The notes below the pieces were generated by a model. It was not told the DNA's origin, did no database searches, and saw only the letters and a list, made by a program, of their open reading frames with translations. From NCBI RefSeq assembly GCF_019145475.1, contig NZ_JAHTKI010000013.1:1-64000 (forward strand): a stretch of DNA of 64,000 bases. Direction: 5' to 3'. The position numbers were made by a program, and so were the translations under genes. Source of the stretch: Pseudomonas botevensis. GTDB lineage: Bacteria > Pseudomonadota > Gammaproteobacteria > Pseudomonadales > Pseudomonadaceae. This document shows, one piece after another, positions 24,188 to 32,376 of this stretch. Position 1 is the first letter of the stretch; each line of letters opens with the position of its first letter.

Positions 24188-25096
24188 ATGCAGGACCTCA
24201 ACGATCTCTACTATTTTGCCAAGGTGGTGGAGGCCGGCGGGTTCGCCGCCGCCGGCCGTTTGCTGGGCATTCCCAAGTCACGCCTGTCGCGGCGCATCGC
24301 CGAGCTGGAAGAACGTCTCGGCGCGCGTCTGCTGCAACGTACTACCCGGCAACTGAAACTCACCTCCGTCGGCGAACGTTATTTGCGCCACTGCCAGGCG
24401 ATGATGCTGGAAGCGGAAATGGCCGACGAAGCCGTCGCCAGCATGTCCAGCGAACCTCGTGGGCGCCTGCGGGTGTCTTGCCCGACAGGATTGGCCCATC
24501 AGATACTGCCGACCGTGATCAGCACATTCCTCGGCAAATTCCCCCAGGTGCAACTGGAAATGGTCCTGCTCAATCGCCGGGTCGACCTTATTAATGAAGG
24601 CATCGACGTCGCCCTGCGGGTGCGCGAACATGGCGACGAAGACCCGATGCTGGTGACCCGCCGTCTGCGTCAGGCGCAAATGGTGGTGGTGGCGAGTCCG
24701 CGGTTTATCGAAGGCCATGAGATCAAGCATCCTCAGGACTTGAGAAACCTGCCGGTACTGGGTGCGCTTGAAGCTGATCGCCTGGTGCATGTGCGCCTGC
24801 TCGATCAGCAAGGCAAAAGCTGCGACCTGGCGCTGGAGGCCCGGTTGGGGATCGACGACTTCATCGTGCGCAAGGCCTGTGTGCTGGCCGGCCAGGGTTT
24901 CACCCTGCTGCCGATGATGTTTTGCGAAGCAGAACTGAACAACGGCACCATGGTGCAATTGCTGCCCGAGTGGTCACTGCCCGGCGGCTGGCTGCAAGCG
25001 GTGTATCCGCATCGGCGCGGGGTGATGCCGGCGGTGCGGGCGTGGATCGATCATCTGGTCGAATCCTTCAATGCGTGTGGGGAGCGGTTGTTATGA
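24188..25096 (+). CDS. LysR-type regulator divergent from azoR
   Basis: A 302-residue LTTR. The N-terminal winged HTH reads LNDLYYFAKVVEAGGFAAAGRLLGIPKSRLSRRIAELEERLG, followed by the linker helix and a substrate-binding domain (GRLRVSCPTGLAHQILPTVI onward). It resembles the AaeR/DsdC-like 'LRVSCP' subgroup that controls neighbouring redox enzymes. Divergent placement suggests it regulates azoR in response to quinones or similar compounds. Its stop overlaps the next start by ATGA. The ATG at 24188 has no strong ribosome site. Confidence 0.92.
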   Translation: MQDLNDLYYFAKVVEAGGFAAAGRLLGIPKSRLSRRIAELEERLGARLLQRTTRQLKLTSVGERYLRHCQAMMLEAEMADEAVASMSSEPRGRLRVSCPTGLAHQILPTVISTFLGKFPQVQLEMVLLNRRVDLINEGIDVALRVREHGDEDPMLVTRRLRQAQMVVVASPRFIEGHEIKHPQDLRNLPVLGALEADRLVHVRLLDQQGKSCDLALEARLGIDDFIVRKACVLAGQGFTLLPMMFCEAELNNGTMVQLLPEWSLPGGWLQAVYPHRRGVMPAVRAWIDHLVESFNACGERLL

Positions 25097-25452
25097 AACA
25101 AGGAAAGATGAACGAAGCGGACGTTGCGGCGTTCTGCCTGGCACTGCCGGGCGCTCGGGAAGACTACAAGTGGGGAGGCGTGCGGGTGTTTTCGATTGCC
25201 GCCAACAAGATGTTTGCCTTGCAGGGCCTGCGCGGCGACTCGCTGGCGTTCAAGGTCGACAAGGACCTGTTTCTCGGCCATTGCGACCGCCCGGGCATCC
25301 ACCCGGCGCCGTATCTGGCCCGGGCGCAATGGATCATCATGCACCCGCCCTACCCCTTGGGCGCCGAGGAATTGCAGGGGTTGCTGCAACGGTCTCACCA
25401 GTTGGTGGTGAGCAAGTTGCCCAAACGCACGCAGGCGGGATTGTTGCTGTAA
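25093..25452 (+). CDS. MmcQ/YjbR family protein
   Basis: A 119-residue protein with the CyaY-like YjbR fold: ALPGAREDYKWGGVRVFSIAANKMFAL, then SLAFKVD, HPAPYLARAQWIIMHPP and LLQRSHQLVVSKLPKRTQAGL. Family members are small presumed nucleic-acid-binding proteins of unclear role. It is translationally coupled to the LysR gene (ATGA overlap), so the two form an operon. Confidence 0.85.
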   Translation: MKQGKMNEADVAAFCLALPGAREDYKWGGVRVFSIAANKMFALQGLRGDSLAFKVDKDLFLGHCDRPGIHPAPYLARAQWIIMHPPYPLGAEELQGLLQRSHQLVVSKLPKRTQAGLLL

Positions 25453-25474
25453 CTGCAATCCGGTTTGGATGGTT

Positions 25475-25903
25475 TCAGAATAAGGCCAGCAGGTTCGCCC
25501 CCAGGAACAACTGATCGATCCAGAACACCTGATGCAGCACCACGATCATCCAGAACAGGATCTGGAACGACACCTTGCGCGTCTTGTGCCGGAACACCTG
25601 CTGGGCGATCAACGCGCCCGGCCAGCCACCGGCCAGTTCCACGGCGTGCAGGATGTTCTCCGGTGTACGCCAGGCGTCGGCGCGGGCCTTGCGCTTGTCG
25701 GCCCAATACATGAAGAACGCCAGCACGCTGACGAGGCCATAGGCCGCCAGCGGTATCAGCGAGATCCCGCGCAGCCACATCGACAGCGAGCCGAACAGCG
25801 GCAACGCGCAGACGATAACCAACACCACCAGCTTCAATTTCAGATTCTGAATATGGCCGCCGGCGGGGCCGCGATCCGGGCGGCGTGCGCGGGAATCACT
25901 CAT
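25475..25903 (-). CDS. DUF1294 membrane protein
   Basis: A 142-residue protein with four hydrophobic segments and the DUF1294 core MYWADKRKARADAWRTPENILHAVELAGGWPGALIAQQVFRHKTRK. In other bacteria this domain is often fused to a cold-shock domain; here it stands alone with a short basic N-terminus. The function is unknown. Its start overlaps the uppP stop codon by 4 bp (ATGA), so it is the second gene of a uppP operon. A frame reaching up to 26263 is only an antisense extension. Confidence 0.85.
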   Translation of the reverse strand: MSDSRARRPDRGPAGGHIQNLKLKLVVLVIVCALPLFGSLSMWLRGISLIPLAAYGLVSVLAFFMYWADKRKARADAWRTPENILHAVELAGGWPGALIAQQVFRHKTRKVSFQILFWMIVVLHQVFWIDQLFLGANLLALF

Positions 25904-26730
25904 GGCTTGGCCGCCGTCCAGTCGACCCAACCGAACTGCCAGGTCGCCAGAATCACCAGACCGAAGACGATCCGATACCAGGCGAACGCCGCGTAGCTGT
26001 GGCTGGCAATGAACTTGAGCAAGCCGCGCACAGCGATCATGGCGAAAATGAACGCCGTGACGAAGCCAATGGCAAACACCGGAACGTCGGCCGGCACGAA
26101 GATGTGGCGGTACTTGTAGCCCGAGTAAACCGCCGCCCCGACCATCGTCGGCATGGCCAGAAAGAACGAGAACTCGGTGGCCGTCTTGCGCGACAGGCCG
26201 AACAGCAGGCCGCCGATGATGGTCGAACCGGAACGCGAAGTACCCGGAATCATCGCCAGGCACTGGGCGAAGCCGATTTTCAGCGCGTCTTTCCAGGAGA
26301 TGTCGTCCACCGTTTCGGCGTGCACTTCATGCTGGCGCTGTTCGGCCCACAACATGATGATGCCGCCCACCACCAGCGCAGCAGCAACGGTGATCGGGTT
26401 GAACAGATACTGGTGAATCAGATCGGCAAAAATCACCCCCAATACCACGGCAGGCAAGAATGCGATCAGCAGGTTGGCAGTGAAACGCCGCGCACCGGGC
26501 TGGGTCGGCAAGCCGACGACGACATCGAGGATCTTGCGGCGAAACTCCCAGACCACCGCGAGGATCGCGCCGAGCTGAATGATGATGTTGAACGCCATGG
26601 CCCGCTCGCCACCAAAGTCGAGCAAGTCCGCAACAATGATCTGGTGTCCTGTACTTGAAATGGGCAAAAACTCCGTCAGCCCTTCTACAACTCCTAGAAT
26701 CAGCGCCTGCAAGGCGGTCCAAAGATCCAT
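25900..26730 (-). CDS. uppP: Undecaprenyl-diphosphate phosphatase
   Basis: A 276-residue, multi-helix inner-membrane enzyme that recycles undecaprenyl diphosphate to the monophosphate carrier for peptidoglycan and LPS, and confers bacitracin tolerance. Both diagnostic motifs are present: ILGVVEGLTEFLPISSTGH (Glu16, Glu20, His29) and MIPGTSRSGSTI (phosphate-binding, catalytic Arg). The start at 26730 has GGGGG seven bases upstream. Length is the family norm. The 293-bp gap upstream contains a small CACGGAA...TTCCGTG hairpin at 26833-26855. Confidence 0.95.
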   Translation of the reverse strand: MDLWTALQALILGVVEGLTEFLPISSTGHQIIVADLLDFGGERAMAFNIIIQLGAILAVVWEFRRKILDVVVGLPTQPGARRFTANLLIAFLPAVVLGVIFADLIHQYLFNPITVAAALVVGGIIMLWAEQRQHEVHAETVDDISWKDALKIGFAQCLAMIPGTSRSGSTIIGGLLFGLSRKTATEFSFFLAMPTMVGAAVYSGYKYRHIFVPADVPVFAIGFVTAFIFAMIAVRGLLKFIASHSYAAFAWYRIVFGLVILATWQFGWVDWTAAKP

Positions 26731-27023
26731 CAATCCCCCAAAGAAGCGATGCGTCTGCATGCCCCGATAGTATTTATATAGAGCGTTCACTGCGTTCAGC
26801 GTAGCTGACTTCCCGCGCGCACAGGATCCACACGGAACAGTCAAAATTCCGTGAAAAATCAAAACCGACTCAGGTTTTTGCGTGCGGGGCCGAAATCCTA
26901 TCAGACAAGCCGAAATAGCGCTGCCGCGTTATACGACTTGCGTCGCGTATGCCTCAATGCCGAAACGTGGTTGGATGCTGGCGGCGACTTATTACAAGAA
27001 AAAGAATCTGGAGTGACAGCGTT

Positions 27024-28658
27024 ATGAACAGCTTGCGCAGTGTGTCGATCAGCCGACGCTTGTGGCTCATCTTGATTGTGGCGGTGGTCATGTTGCTGAC
27101 CTTGGGCGTATTGATGCTCAAGCAGATTCACGATGACCTGTATCACGCCAAGGCTCAGAAAACCCAACATGTGGTGCAGACCGCCAGCGGCATACTGGCC
27201 TATTACCAGGGCCTGGAAGCAGCCGGCACCCTGACCCGCGATGTCGCCCAGAAACAGGCGATGAGTGCGATTCGTGGCCTGCGCTATGACCAGAACGACT
27301 ACTTCTGGATCAACGACCTCACTCCCGTGATGGTCATGCACCCGGCCAATCCCAAGCTCGAAGGTCAGAACCTCTCGGCGATCCGCGATCCGGACGGCTT
27401 CGCGGTGTTCAACGAGATGGTCGCCATCGCCAAGGCCAAAGGCGCGGGCATGGTCGATTACCGCTGGCCGAAGCCGGGCGCCAGCGAGCCGGTGGCCAAG
27501 ACTTCCTACGTGAAACTGTTCGAACCCTGGGGCTGGATCATCGGCTCCGGCGTGTACGTCGACGATGTGCAGGCGGAGTTCCAGGGCCAAGTGATCAAGG
27601 CCTCGGTCGTCGGCCTGGTGATTGCGGTGATCATGGCCCTGCTGGTGATTCTGATTGCCCGCAGCATCGTGCGACCGTTGCAGGAAACCGTGAACGCCAT
27701 GGCCAACATCGCCAGCGGCGAAAGCGACCTGACCCGCAGCCTGGACACCCACGGTCAGGATGAGGTCACCCAGTTGGCCCATCACTTCAACGGTTTCACC
27801 GCCAAACTGCGCCGGGTGATCGGTGACTTGCAGTTGTCCGCCAGTGCCCTCGGCCAGTCGTCGAGCGAACTGGGCAACGATGCGGCCCAGGCCCAGGAAC
27901 GCAGCCAGCAGCAATCGCAGCAGATGGAACTGGTGGCGACCGCGATCAATGAAGTCACTTATGGCGTGCAGGACGTGGCGAAAAACGCCGAGCACGCCGC
28001 CAGTGAAATGCGCGATGCCGAAGCCCAGGCGCAACAGGGTCAGGTCAACATCGACAGCAGCCTGCAGCAGATCGACAAGCTGTCCGGCACCATCGATCAG
28101 GCCGTGGAAGTGATCCGCACCCTGGCCGCCGAAAGCACGCAGATCGGCAGCGTTCTGGAAGTGATCCGTTCGATTGCCGAGCAGACCAACCTGCTCGCGC
28201 TCAACGCCGCAATTGAAGCGGCGCGGGCCGGTGAACAGGGTCGCGGTTTTGCGGTGGTGGCCGACGAGGTTCGCTTGCTGGCCCAGCGCACGCAGAAGTC
28301 CACGGCGGAGATCCAGAGCATGATCGAACGCCTGCAAAACCACTCCGAGGCAGCGGTGAAAGTAATCGGCGACAGCAGCAAGGCGTCGCAGTTGACCATC
28401 GAGCAGGCCGGCCTCGCCGGGGCCAGCCTGAACGCCATCGGCCAGGCCTTGCGCAACCTCAATGGCCTGAACGCCTCGATTGCCAGCGCCACCCTGCAAC
28501 AGGCGCACGTGGTCGAGGACATCAACCAGAACGTCACCCAGGCGGCAGGCCTGTCCCACAGCACTGCGCTGGCGGCCGAACAATCGAGCGCAGCCAGCGT
28601 GCGACTGGGTCAGTTGAGCGAACAGTTGAACGCTTTGCTGCGTCAGTTCCGCGTATAA
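27024..28658 (+). CDS. Methyl-accepting chemotaxis protein with Cache sensor
   Basis: A 544-residue chemoreceptor. A transmembrane helix at about 11-33 is followed by a periplasmic single-Cache (sCache_2) domain (about 35-190; DQNDYFWINDLTPVMVMHP, WGWIIGSGVYVDDV) and a second helix at about 192-214. A HAMP domain (ARSIVRPLQETVNAMANIASGESDLT) then leads into the signalling domain, whose tip EVIRSIAEQTNLLALNAAIEAARAGEQGRGFAVVADEVRLLA is invariant. There is no C-terminal CheR pentapeptide. sCache_2 receptors often sense short-chain carboxylates; the ligand cannot be read here. GGAG precedes the ATG. Confidence 0.93.
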   Translation: MNSLRSVSISRRLWLILIVAVVMLLTLGVLMLKQIHDDLYHAKAQKTQHVVQTASGILAYYQGLEAAGTLTRDVAQKQAMSAIRGLRYDQNDYFWINDLTPVMVMHPANPKLEGQNLSAIRDPDGFAVFNEMVAIAKAKGAGMVDYRWPKPGASEPVAKTSYVKLFEPWGWIIGSGVYVDDVQAEFQGQVIKASVVGLVIAVIMALLVILIARSIVRPLQETVNAMANIASGESDLTRSLDTHGQDEVTQLAHHFNGFTAKLRRVIGDLQLSASALGQSSSELGNDAAQAQERSQQQSQQMELVATAINEVTYGVQDVAKNAEHAASEMRDAEAQAQQGQVNIDSSLQQIDKLSGTIDQAVEVIRTLAAESTQIGSVLEVIRSIAEQTNLLALNAAIEAARAGEQGRGFAVVADEVRLLAQRTQKSTAEIQSMIERLQNHSEAAVKVIGDSSKASQLTIEQAGLAGASLNAIGQALRNLNGLNASIASATLQQAHVVEDINQNVTQAAGLSHSTALAAEQSSAASVRLGQLSEQLNALLRQFRV

Positions 28659-28665
28659 CGCAGTA

Positions 28666-28697
28666 CCTGTGTGGGAGCGAGCCTGCTCCCACACAGG
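28666..28697. repeat. REP-type palindrome
   Basis: A perfect 13-bp stem CCTGTGTGGGAGC / GCTCCCACACAGG around GAGCCT just after the chemoreceptor stop. It contains the GTGGGAGC/GCTCCCAC core seen in intergenic REP palindromes of fluorescent pseudomonads. Confidence 0.75.
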
Positions 28698-28802
28698 GGC
28701 TTGCTCAGGTTTCTTGCGCAAACCTCCCCGCCATCCCGAAAACTTGTCCGCGCCTCCTTTCCCGGTACAATCCGCCCCCTCTTCCCTTCTCAAGGATTGC
28801 GC

Positions 28803-29366
28803 ATGTCCGGGCTCGAACTGTTTGCCGCCGCCCTCGGTGTGATCGCCGTCTGGCTGACGGTCAAACAGAATCCGTGGTGCTGGCCGATCGGGCTGGTCAT
28901 GGTGCTGCTGTACAGCTGGATCTTCTTCGAGGTGAAGCTGTATTCGGACATGTTGCTGCAAGTGATTTATGCCGCGCTGCAAGTCTATGGCTGGTGGCAG
29001 TGGACCCGGCACGGTGCGACGCACGACGGGCGTCAGGTCAGCCGGCTCGATTCCCGATCGATTGCGCAGGCCCTGTCGGTCGGTGCTGTCGGCAGCCTGC
29101 TGCTCGGTGCGGCCATGGCCCACTGGACCGACGCCGCACAACCCTGGCTCGACGCGGCGCTGACCGGATTCAGTCTGGTCGCGCAATGGTGGATGGCGCA
29201 AAAGCGCTTGCAGTGCTGGGCACTGTGGATCGTGCTGGATGTGATCTTCGTCGGCCTGTTCCTTTATAAGGACCTCTACCTCACCGCTGCGCTGTACGCC
29301 CTGTTCACCCTGATCGCGGTGCAAGGCTGGCGGGAATGGCGGGCCGATCCGGCGCTGCAGCCATGA
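28803..29366 (+). CDS. pnuC: Nicotinamide riboside transporter PnuC
   Basis: A 187-residue inner-membrane protein with about seven helices. The PnuC signature region is NPWCWPIGLVMVLLYSWIFFEVKLYSDMLLQVIYAALQVYGWWQW, and the WALWIVLDVIFVGLFLYKDLYLTAALYALF end is also typical. It takes up nicotinamide riboside by facilitated diffusion driven by phosphorylation inside the cell. The start at 28803 has AAGG upstream and follows the REP palindrome. It overlaps the next gene by ATGA, and that gene is the kinase expected to trap the substrate. Confidence 0.95.
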   Translation: MSGLELFAAALGVIAVWLTVKQNPWCWPIGLVMVLLYSWIFFEVKLYSDMLLQVIYAALQVYGWWQWTRHGATHDGRQVSRLDSRSIAQALSVGAVGSLLLGAAMAHWTDAAQPWLDAALTGFSLVAQWWMAQKRLQCWALWIVLDVIFVGLFLYKDLYLTAALYALFTLIAVQGWREWRADPALQP

Positions 29367-29887
29367 AAGTGGTTGTCCTGACCGGCCCGGAGTCCACCGG
29401 CAAAAGCTGGCTGGCTGCCGGCCTGCAGCAGCAATTCGGCGGCCTGCGCGTGGACGAGTACGTGCGTCGTTTCATCGAACTCAATCCCCGGGACACCTGT
29501 CTGGCGGATATTCCCGAGATCGCGCGCGGCCAGTTGCAGTGGGAAGATCAGGCACGGGCGCAACGTCCACCGTTGCTGATCCTCGACACCCACCTGCTGA
29601 GCAACATGCTGTGGAGCCAGACCCTGTTCGGCGACTGCCCGGCATGGCTGGAAACCGAGTTGCTGGCCCGGCATTACGACCTGCACCTGCTGCTCTCTCC
29701 GCAACAGGTCGAGTGGACGGACGACGGCCAGCGCTGCCAACCGGATCCGCGCGAACGCATGGATTTCTTCAACGCCACCCGAAACTGGCTGAATCAACAC
29801 CGGCAACCGTTGCAGATCATCGAAGGCAATTGGCAGGAGCGACGCGACCAGGCGTTCAGCGCGGTGGCCGGGTTGCTGCGTACCTGA
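29363..29887 (+). CDS. NadR-like AAA ATPase, probable ribosylnicotinamide kinase
   Basis: A 174-residue P-loop protein: LTGPESTGKSWLAAGLQ (Walker A), DEYVRRFIE, LILDTHLLSNMLWSQ (kinase Walker B region) and RERMDFFNATRNWL. This is the C-terminal kinase domain of NadR without the NMN adenylyltransferase or repressor parts. Coupling to pnuC by a 4-bp overlap supports phosphorylation of imported nicotinamide riboside to NMN, feeding NAD salvage. Confidence 0.88.
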   Translation: MKVVVLTGPESTGKSWLAAGLQQQFGGLRVDEYVRRFIELNPRDTCLADIPEIARGQLQWEDQARAQRPPLLILDTHLLSNMLWSQTLFGDCPAWLETELLARHYDLHLLLSPQQVEWTDDGQRCQPDPRERMDFFNATRNWLNQHRQPLQIIEGNWQERRDQAFSAVAGLLRT

Positions 29888-30022
29888 CCCCGATTCGCGG
29901 GGCATTGGCCCCGGCCTTTCCCCTGTTTTGGGCCAAAAGTGTCCACTTCTGAAACACTCCCCCTACTGCAAAGTGCCCGTCTCAACGGGCTTCATCGCTT
30001 TGTCATGGCAGTTGTTAAGCGC

Positions 30023-30031
30023 TTGAAACAG
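30023..30031 (+). promoter_or_regulatory. Extra half-site TTGAAACAG upstream of fap
   Basis: An exact copy of one arm of the palindrome at 30094-30113, located 82 bp further upstream. It may be a second, weaker binding site for the same activator. The rest of 29888-30093 shows only a short GCCCGT/ACGGGC hairpin (29972-29987) after the pnuC-kinase operon. Confidence 0.35.
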
Positions 30032-30093
30032 TTCCGCGCAAACCCTTGTTCCAGAGCTTTGCAACGACTTTGGCCGGTTGCAGGGGGCAGTGC

Positions 30094-30113
30094 CTGTTTC
30101 AAGGTTGAAACAG
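30094..30113. promoter_or_regulatory. Palindromic upstream activating site candidate for the fap operon
   Basis: A perfect inverted repeat: CTGTTTCAA, spacer GG, TTGAAACAG. Its centre is about 100 bp upstream of the predicted sigma-54 transcription start, the normal distance for an enhancer-binding-protein site. No second full copy was seen in the window. Confidence 0.5.
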
Positions 30114-30174
30114 ATTTTGTATCACGGCTGCATCCTTTCCATCTAACCCATTGAAAATCCGGTCTTTTTAAAAA

Positions 30175-30191
30175 GCGGCACAGCTTTGGCT
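30175..30191 (+). promoter_or_regulatory. Sigma-54 promoter of the fap operon
   Basis: The sequence GCGGCACAGCTTTGGCT contains the invariant GG (30177-30178) and GC (30189-30190) with exactly 10 bp between them, and GGCAC in the -24 box; the -12 box is TTGGCT instead of TTTGCT. Transcription would start near 30202, leaving a short 5' UTR before fapA. RpoN involvement in fap expression has been reported in pseudomonads as far as I recall. Confidence 0.6.
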
Positions 30192-30235
30192 ATCTCCTTC
30201 ACAACGCTGAACAGGCTCAGCCCACTGAAGAAGGA

Positions 30236-30694
30236 ATGGCCACCGTGGGAAACTTCAATAAAGCCTTTACCTGCCTTCTGCTGATCGGATCAGCGGCCAG
30301 CACACTCATCAGTTTCAACGTTCAGGCCGAAGGCAATGGCGTGATCGTCCTCAATCGTGACGTGCAACCGATCCCGATTGGCCGCAGCGGCGGCAAAGAC
30401 CCCTACCCCACGACTGTGAACGCCAACCCGACCGGCCGGATCGACCAGGCGATGACCAGCACCGAACTCAATGACGGCGACTTTGCCAGTGTAGCCAGCG
30501 GATCGTCGATTCGGGGCAACATGGTCACGCCCGACTCGACCATGCCCGGAATGAACGTCCTGACCAATCAGAACGGTCTGCCCGGCATGAGCGCCGGTCA
30601 TGGCGGCGGCGGTGGCGGCACGATCTCCAACACCATCAACCGTTCCATGGGCGCTGGCCTGGCTCCGCTGACTCGCATGGCTGGAGGCCAATGA
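30236..30694 (+). CDS. fapA: FapA, functional amyloid operon protein
   Basis: First gene of the Fap amyloid operon. The 152-residue protein has a signal peptide (cut near VQA, residue 31) and a mature part rich in Gly, Asn, Ser and Met (NRDVQPIPIGRSGGKDPYPTT, a glycine run GHGGGGGG, then ISNTINRSM). FapA is periplasmic and affects how FapB and FapC are distributed in the fibril, possibly as a chaperone. The start is uncertain: the ATG at 30236 follows AAGGA with no spacing, while an in-frame GTG at 30245 (MGNFNKAF...) has AAGGA at ideal distance and may be the true start. It is followed by fapB after one base. Confidence 0.88.
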   Translation: MATVGNFNKAFTCLLLIGSAASTLISFNVQAEGNGVIVLNRDVQPIPIGRSGGKDPYPTTVNANPTGRIDQAMTSTELNDGDFASVASGSSIRGNMVTPDSTMPGMNVLTNQNGLPGMSAGHGGGGGGTISNTINRSMGAGLAPLTRMAGGQ

Positions 30695-30695
30695 C

Positions 30696-31268
30696 ATGAA
30701 TCGTTCCCTGCTCCTGCTTGCCCTGATCGCCTGCACCAACGTCATGGCCGATCCCAGCTCTGTGAACAACGCGAACATTCAGGACACCGGCATCCAATAC
30801 AAAGGCAACTACAACGTCAACCAGGCGGCCGGCGACCAGATGCAGCAGACCAACACCAAGGCCATCGCCATCGGCACCGAAGCCAGCGCAACCACCAGCG
30901 TCATCCAGCGCATCAATACACCGGCCGACCGCTCGACCAACGCGAGCGCCACCATCGGCGGCACCTCTTTCAGCAATGGCAACGGAATCCTGGGCGTGAA
31001 CCAGGGCGCCGGGGCCAACAACCAGATGGCCAACGTGACGCGCGTCAGCATCAGTGCTGCCCCGCAGAGCGTTGACGATAGCGCCCTTTCCCAACAGAAC
31101 GTGGCGTTGTTACCGAGCTCAGGAGCAACTGGCACCTCACCCGGCAGTCGCCAGGTCACGACAAGTGACCAGGCCTTCACCGGCAGCCGAGGGGTAATCC
31201 AGGTGAACCAGAGTGCCGGGGTGGGGAACCGCATGGCTAACACCCTGAGCATCCGGGTCGCAGACTGA
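30696..31268 (+). CDS. fapB: FapB, minor amyloid subunit / nucleator
   Basis: A 190-residue secreted protein (signal peptide ending VMA, residue 18) with FapB/FapC-type imperfect repeats: YKGNYNVNQAAGDQMQQTN, GNGILGVNQGAGANNQMANV and SRGVIQVNQSAGVGNRMANT. Three repeats of the form xVNQxAGxxNxM separated by linkers are the amyloid core elements. FapB is thought to be a minor fibril component that nucleates FapC. GGAGG upstream overlaps the fapA end. There is no CxxC tail, unlike FapC. Confidence 0.93.
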   Translation: MNRSLLLLALIACTNVMADPSSVNNANIQDTGIQYKGNYNVNQAAGDQMQQTNTKAIAIGTEASATTSVIQRINTPADRSTNASATIGGTSFSNGNGILGVNQGAGANNQMANVTRVSISAAPQSVDDSALSQQNVALLPSSGATGTSPGSRQVTTSDQAFTGSRGVIQVNQSAGVGNRMANTLSIRVAD

Positions 31269-31339
31269 CCCAAACAAAAAGCAGTGCAATTAGAAAGTAC
31301 CAACACTTAACCAACTAATAAGCACGACGGAGAAACACC

Positions 31340-32362
31340 ATGAAACCTACAATGGCTCTCAAACCACTGGTTTTCGCACTCGCAGCAGTGATGGCAATCG
31401 CAGCACAGGCAGGCGGTCGTGATGATGATCACGGTCATGGTAACGGGCATGGCAATGGACACGGTCATGGCAACCATGATCCCAAAGGCCCTACCCTTGA
31501 AGAACTGCTGCAAATCGGTGCTGGCGCTGGGGCTGCCGTGATCGATGTGCAAAGCAGCTCGGGCAACCTGGTCGGCAACCAGGGCACCAAAAATGATGCC
31601 AGCGTCAGCAACTCGGCCAACGGCACCAACGGCAACGTCGGCATGAACAACACCGCCGGCGATGGCAACCAACAAGACAACGCCGCTGCACTGGCTACCG
31701 CCGACGAAAGCTTCATCTTCGGTTCTGCTGTCGCTGTTTCCAGCGCCACCCAGACCAACACCAACAACGCCGTGGCCAACTACTCCACCACCAACACGGC
31801 GAGCCTCAACAACGTGGGTAACGGCGGTTCCGGCAACATTGGCGTGAACAACAGTGCCGGCAACTTCAACCAACAGAAAAACAACCTGGCAATCGCTGTA
31901 TCGGGTGGTCGTGTAGCTAACGCTGCCGCAGCCGCCAACCAAAGCTCCAGCGGTCTGACCGTCGCCAACAACGGCGTTCAAACCTACAAAAAAGATACCC
32001 TCACCGGCACTTTCGCCGCCGCTGGCGCGTTCTACGCCGAAGGCACCGCGAAAATCCAGGACGACGATCACGGTCACGGCGGTGGCGGCTATGGCAACAA
32101 TGACAGAGGCCATGGCGGCAACGGTGGTGGCAAAGATCAGAAAGCTACCTTCGAAGCCCTGGGTGTCTTTGGCCTGGCTGGTGTGACCACTCAACAAGTG
32201 ATGACCCCAGACGGCTGGAAAAACCCTGTCACCAACAACGCTACCATCAGCAACGTAGGCAACAACTTCTCCGGCAACGCTGGCTACAACAACGCCGCCG
32301 GTGTAGGCAACCAACAAAGCAACTCGCTGTCCATCGCCGCAGGTTGCAAAGCCTGCATGTAA
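31340..32362 (+). CDS. fapC: FapC, major functional amyloid fibril subunit
   Basis: A 340-residue protein with a signal peptide (ends AQA, residue 24). Three amyloid repeats are visible: about 82-118 (GNVGMNNTAGDGNQQDN), about 150-188 (GNIGVNNSAGNFNQQKN) and about 298-333 (GNAGYNNAAGVGNQQSN), separated by linkers of about 32 and 110 residues. The C-terminus carries CKAC (Cys336, Cys339), the conserved CxxC of FapC. Two linker zones are strikingly His/Gly/Asp-rich: residues 28-47 and 241-263 (DDDHGHG in both). FapC polymerises outside the cell into fibres that stiffen biofilms. A terminator follows immediately. Confidence 0.95.
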   Translation: MKPTMALKPLVFALAAVMAIAAQAGGRDDDHGHGNGHGNGHGHGNHDPKGPTLEELLQIGAGAGAAVIDVQSSSGNLVGNQGTKNDASVSNSANGTNGNVGMNNTAGDGNQQDNAAALATADESFIFGSAVAVSSATQTNTNNAVANYSTTNTASLNNVGNGGSGNIGVNNSAGNFNQQKNNLAIAVSGGRVANAAAAANQSSSGLTVANNGVQTYKKDTLTGTFAAAGAFYAEGTAKIQDDDHGHGGGGYGNNDRGHGGNGGGKDQKATFEALGVFGLAGVTTQQVMTPDGWKNPVTNNATISNVGNNFSGNAGYNNAAGVGNQQSNSLSIAAGCKACM

Positions 32363-32376
32363 ACGCGATCGAAACG

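Noticed and set aside
26901..29324. An 807-codon open frame on the minus strand
   Set aside because: It is antisense to the chemoreceptor and pnuC genes, both of which are certain; its translation is His/Gln/Arg-rich without any domain, typical of a high-GC shadow frame.
30069..30082. TTTGGCCGGTTGCA as a sigma-54 promoter
   Set aside because: GG and GC are too close (6 bp between them rather than 10), so it cannot be a functional -24/-12 pair.
31370..32350. Short tandem repeats in fapC as a CRISPR or microsatellite array
   Set aside because: The repeats are in-frame codons for His/Gly-rich and amyloid motifs of FapC, not spacer-separated identical repeats.
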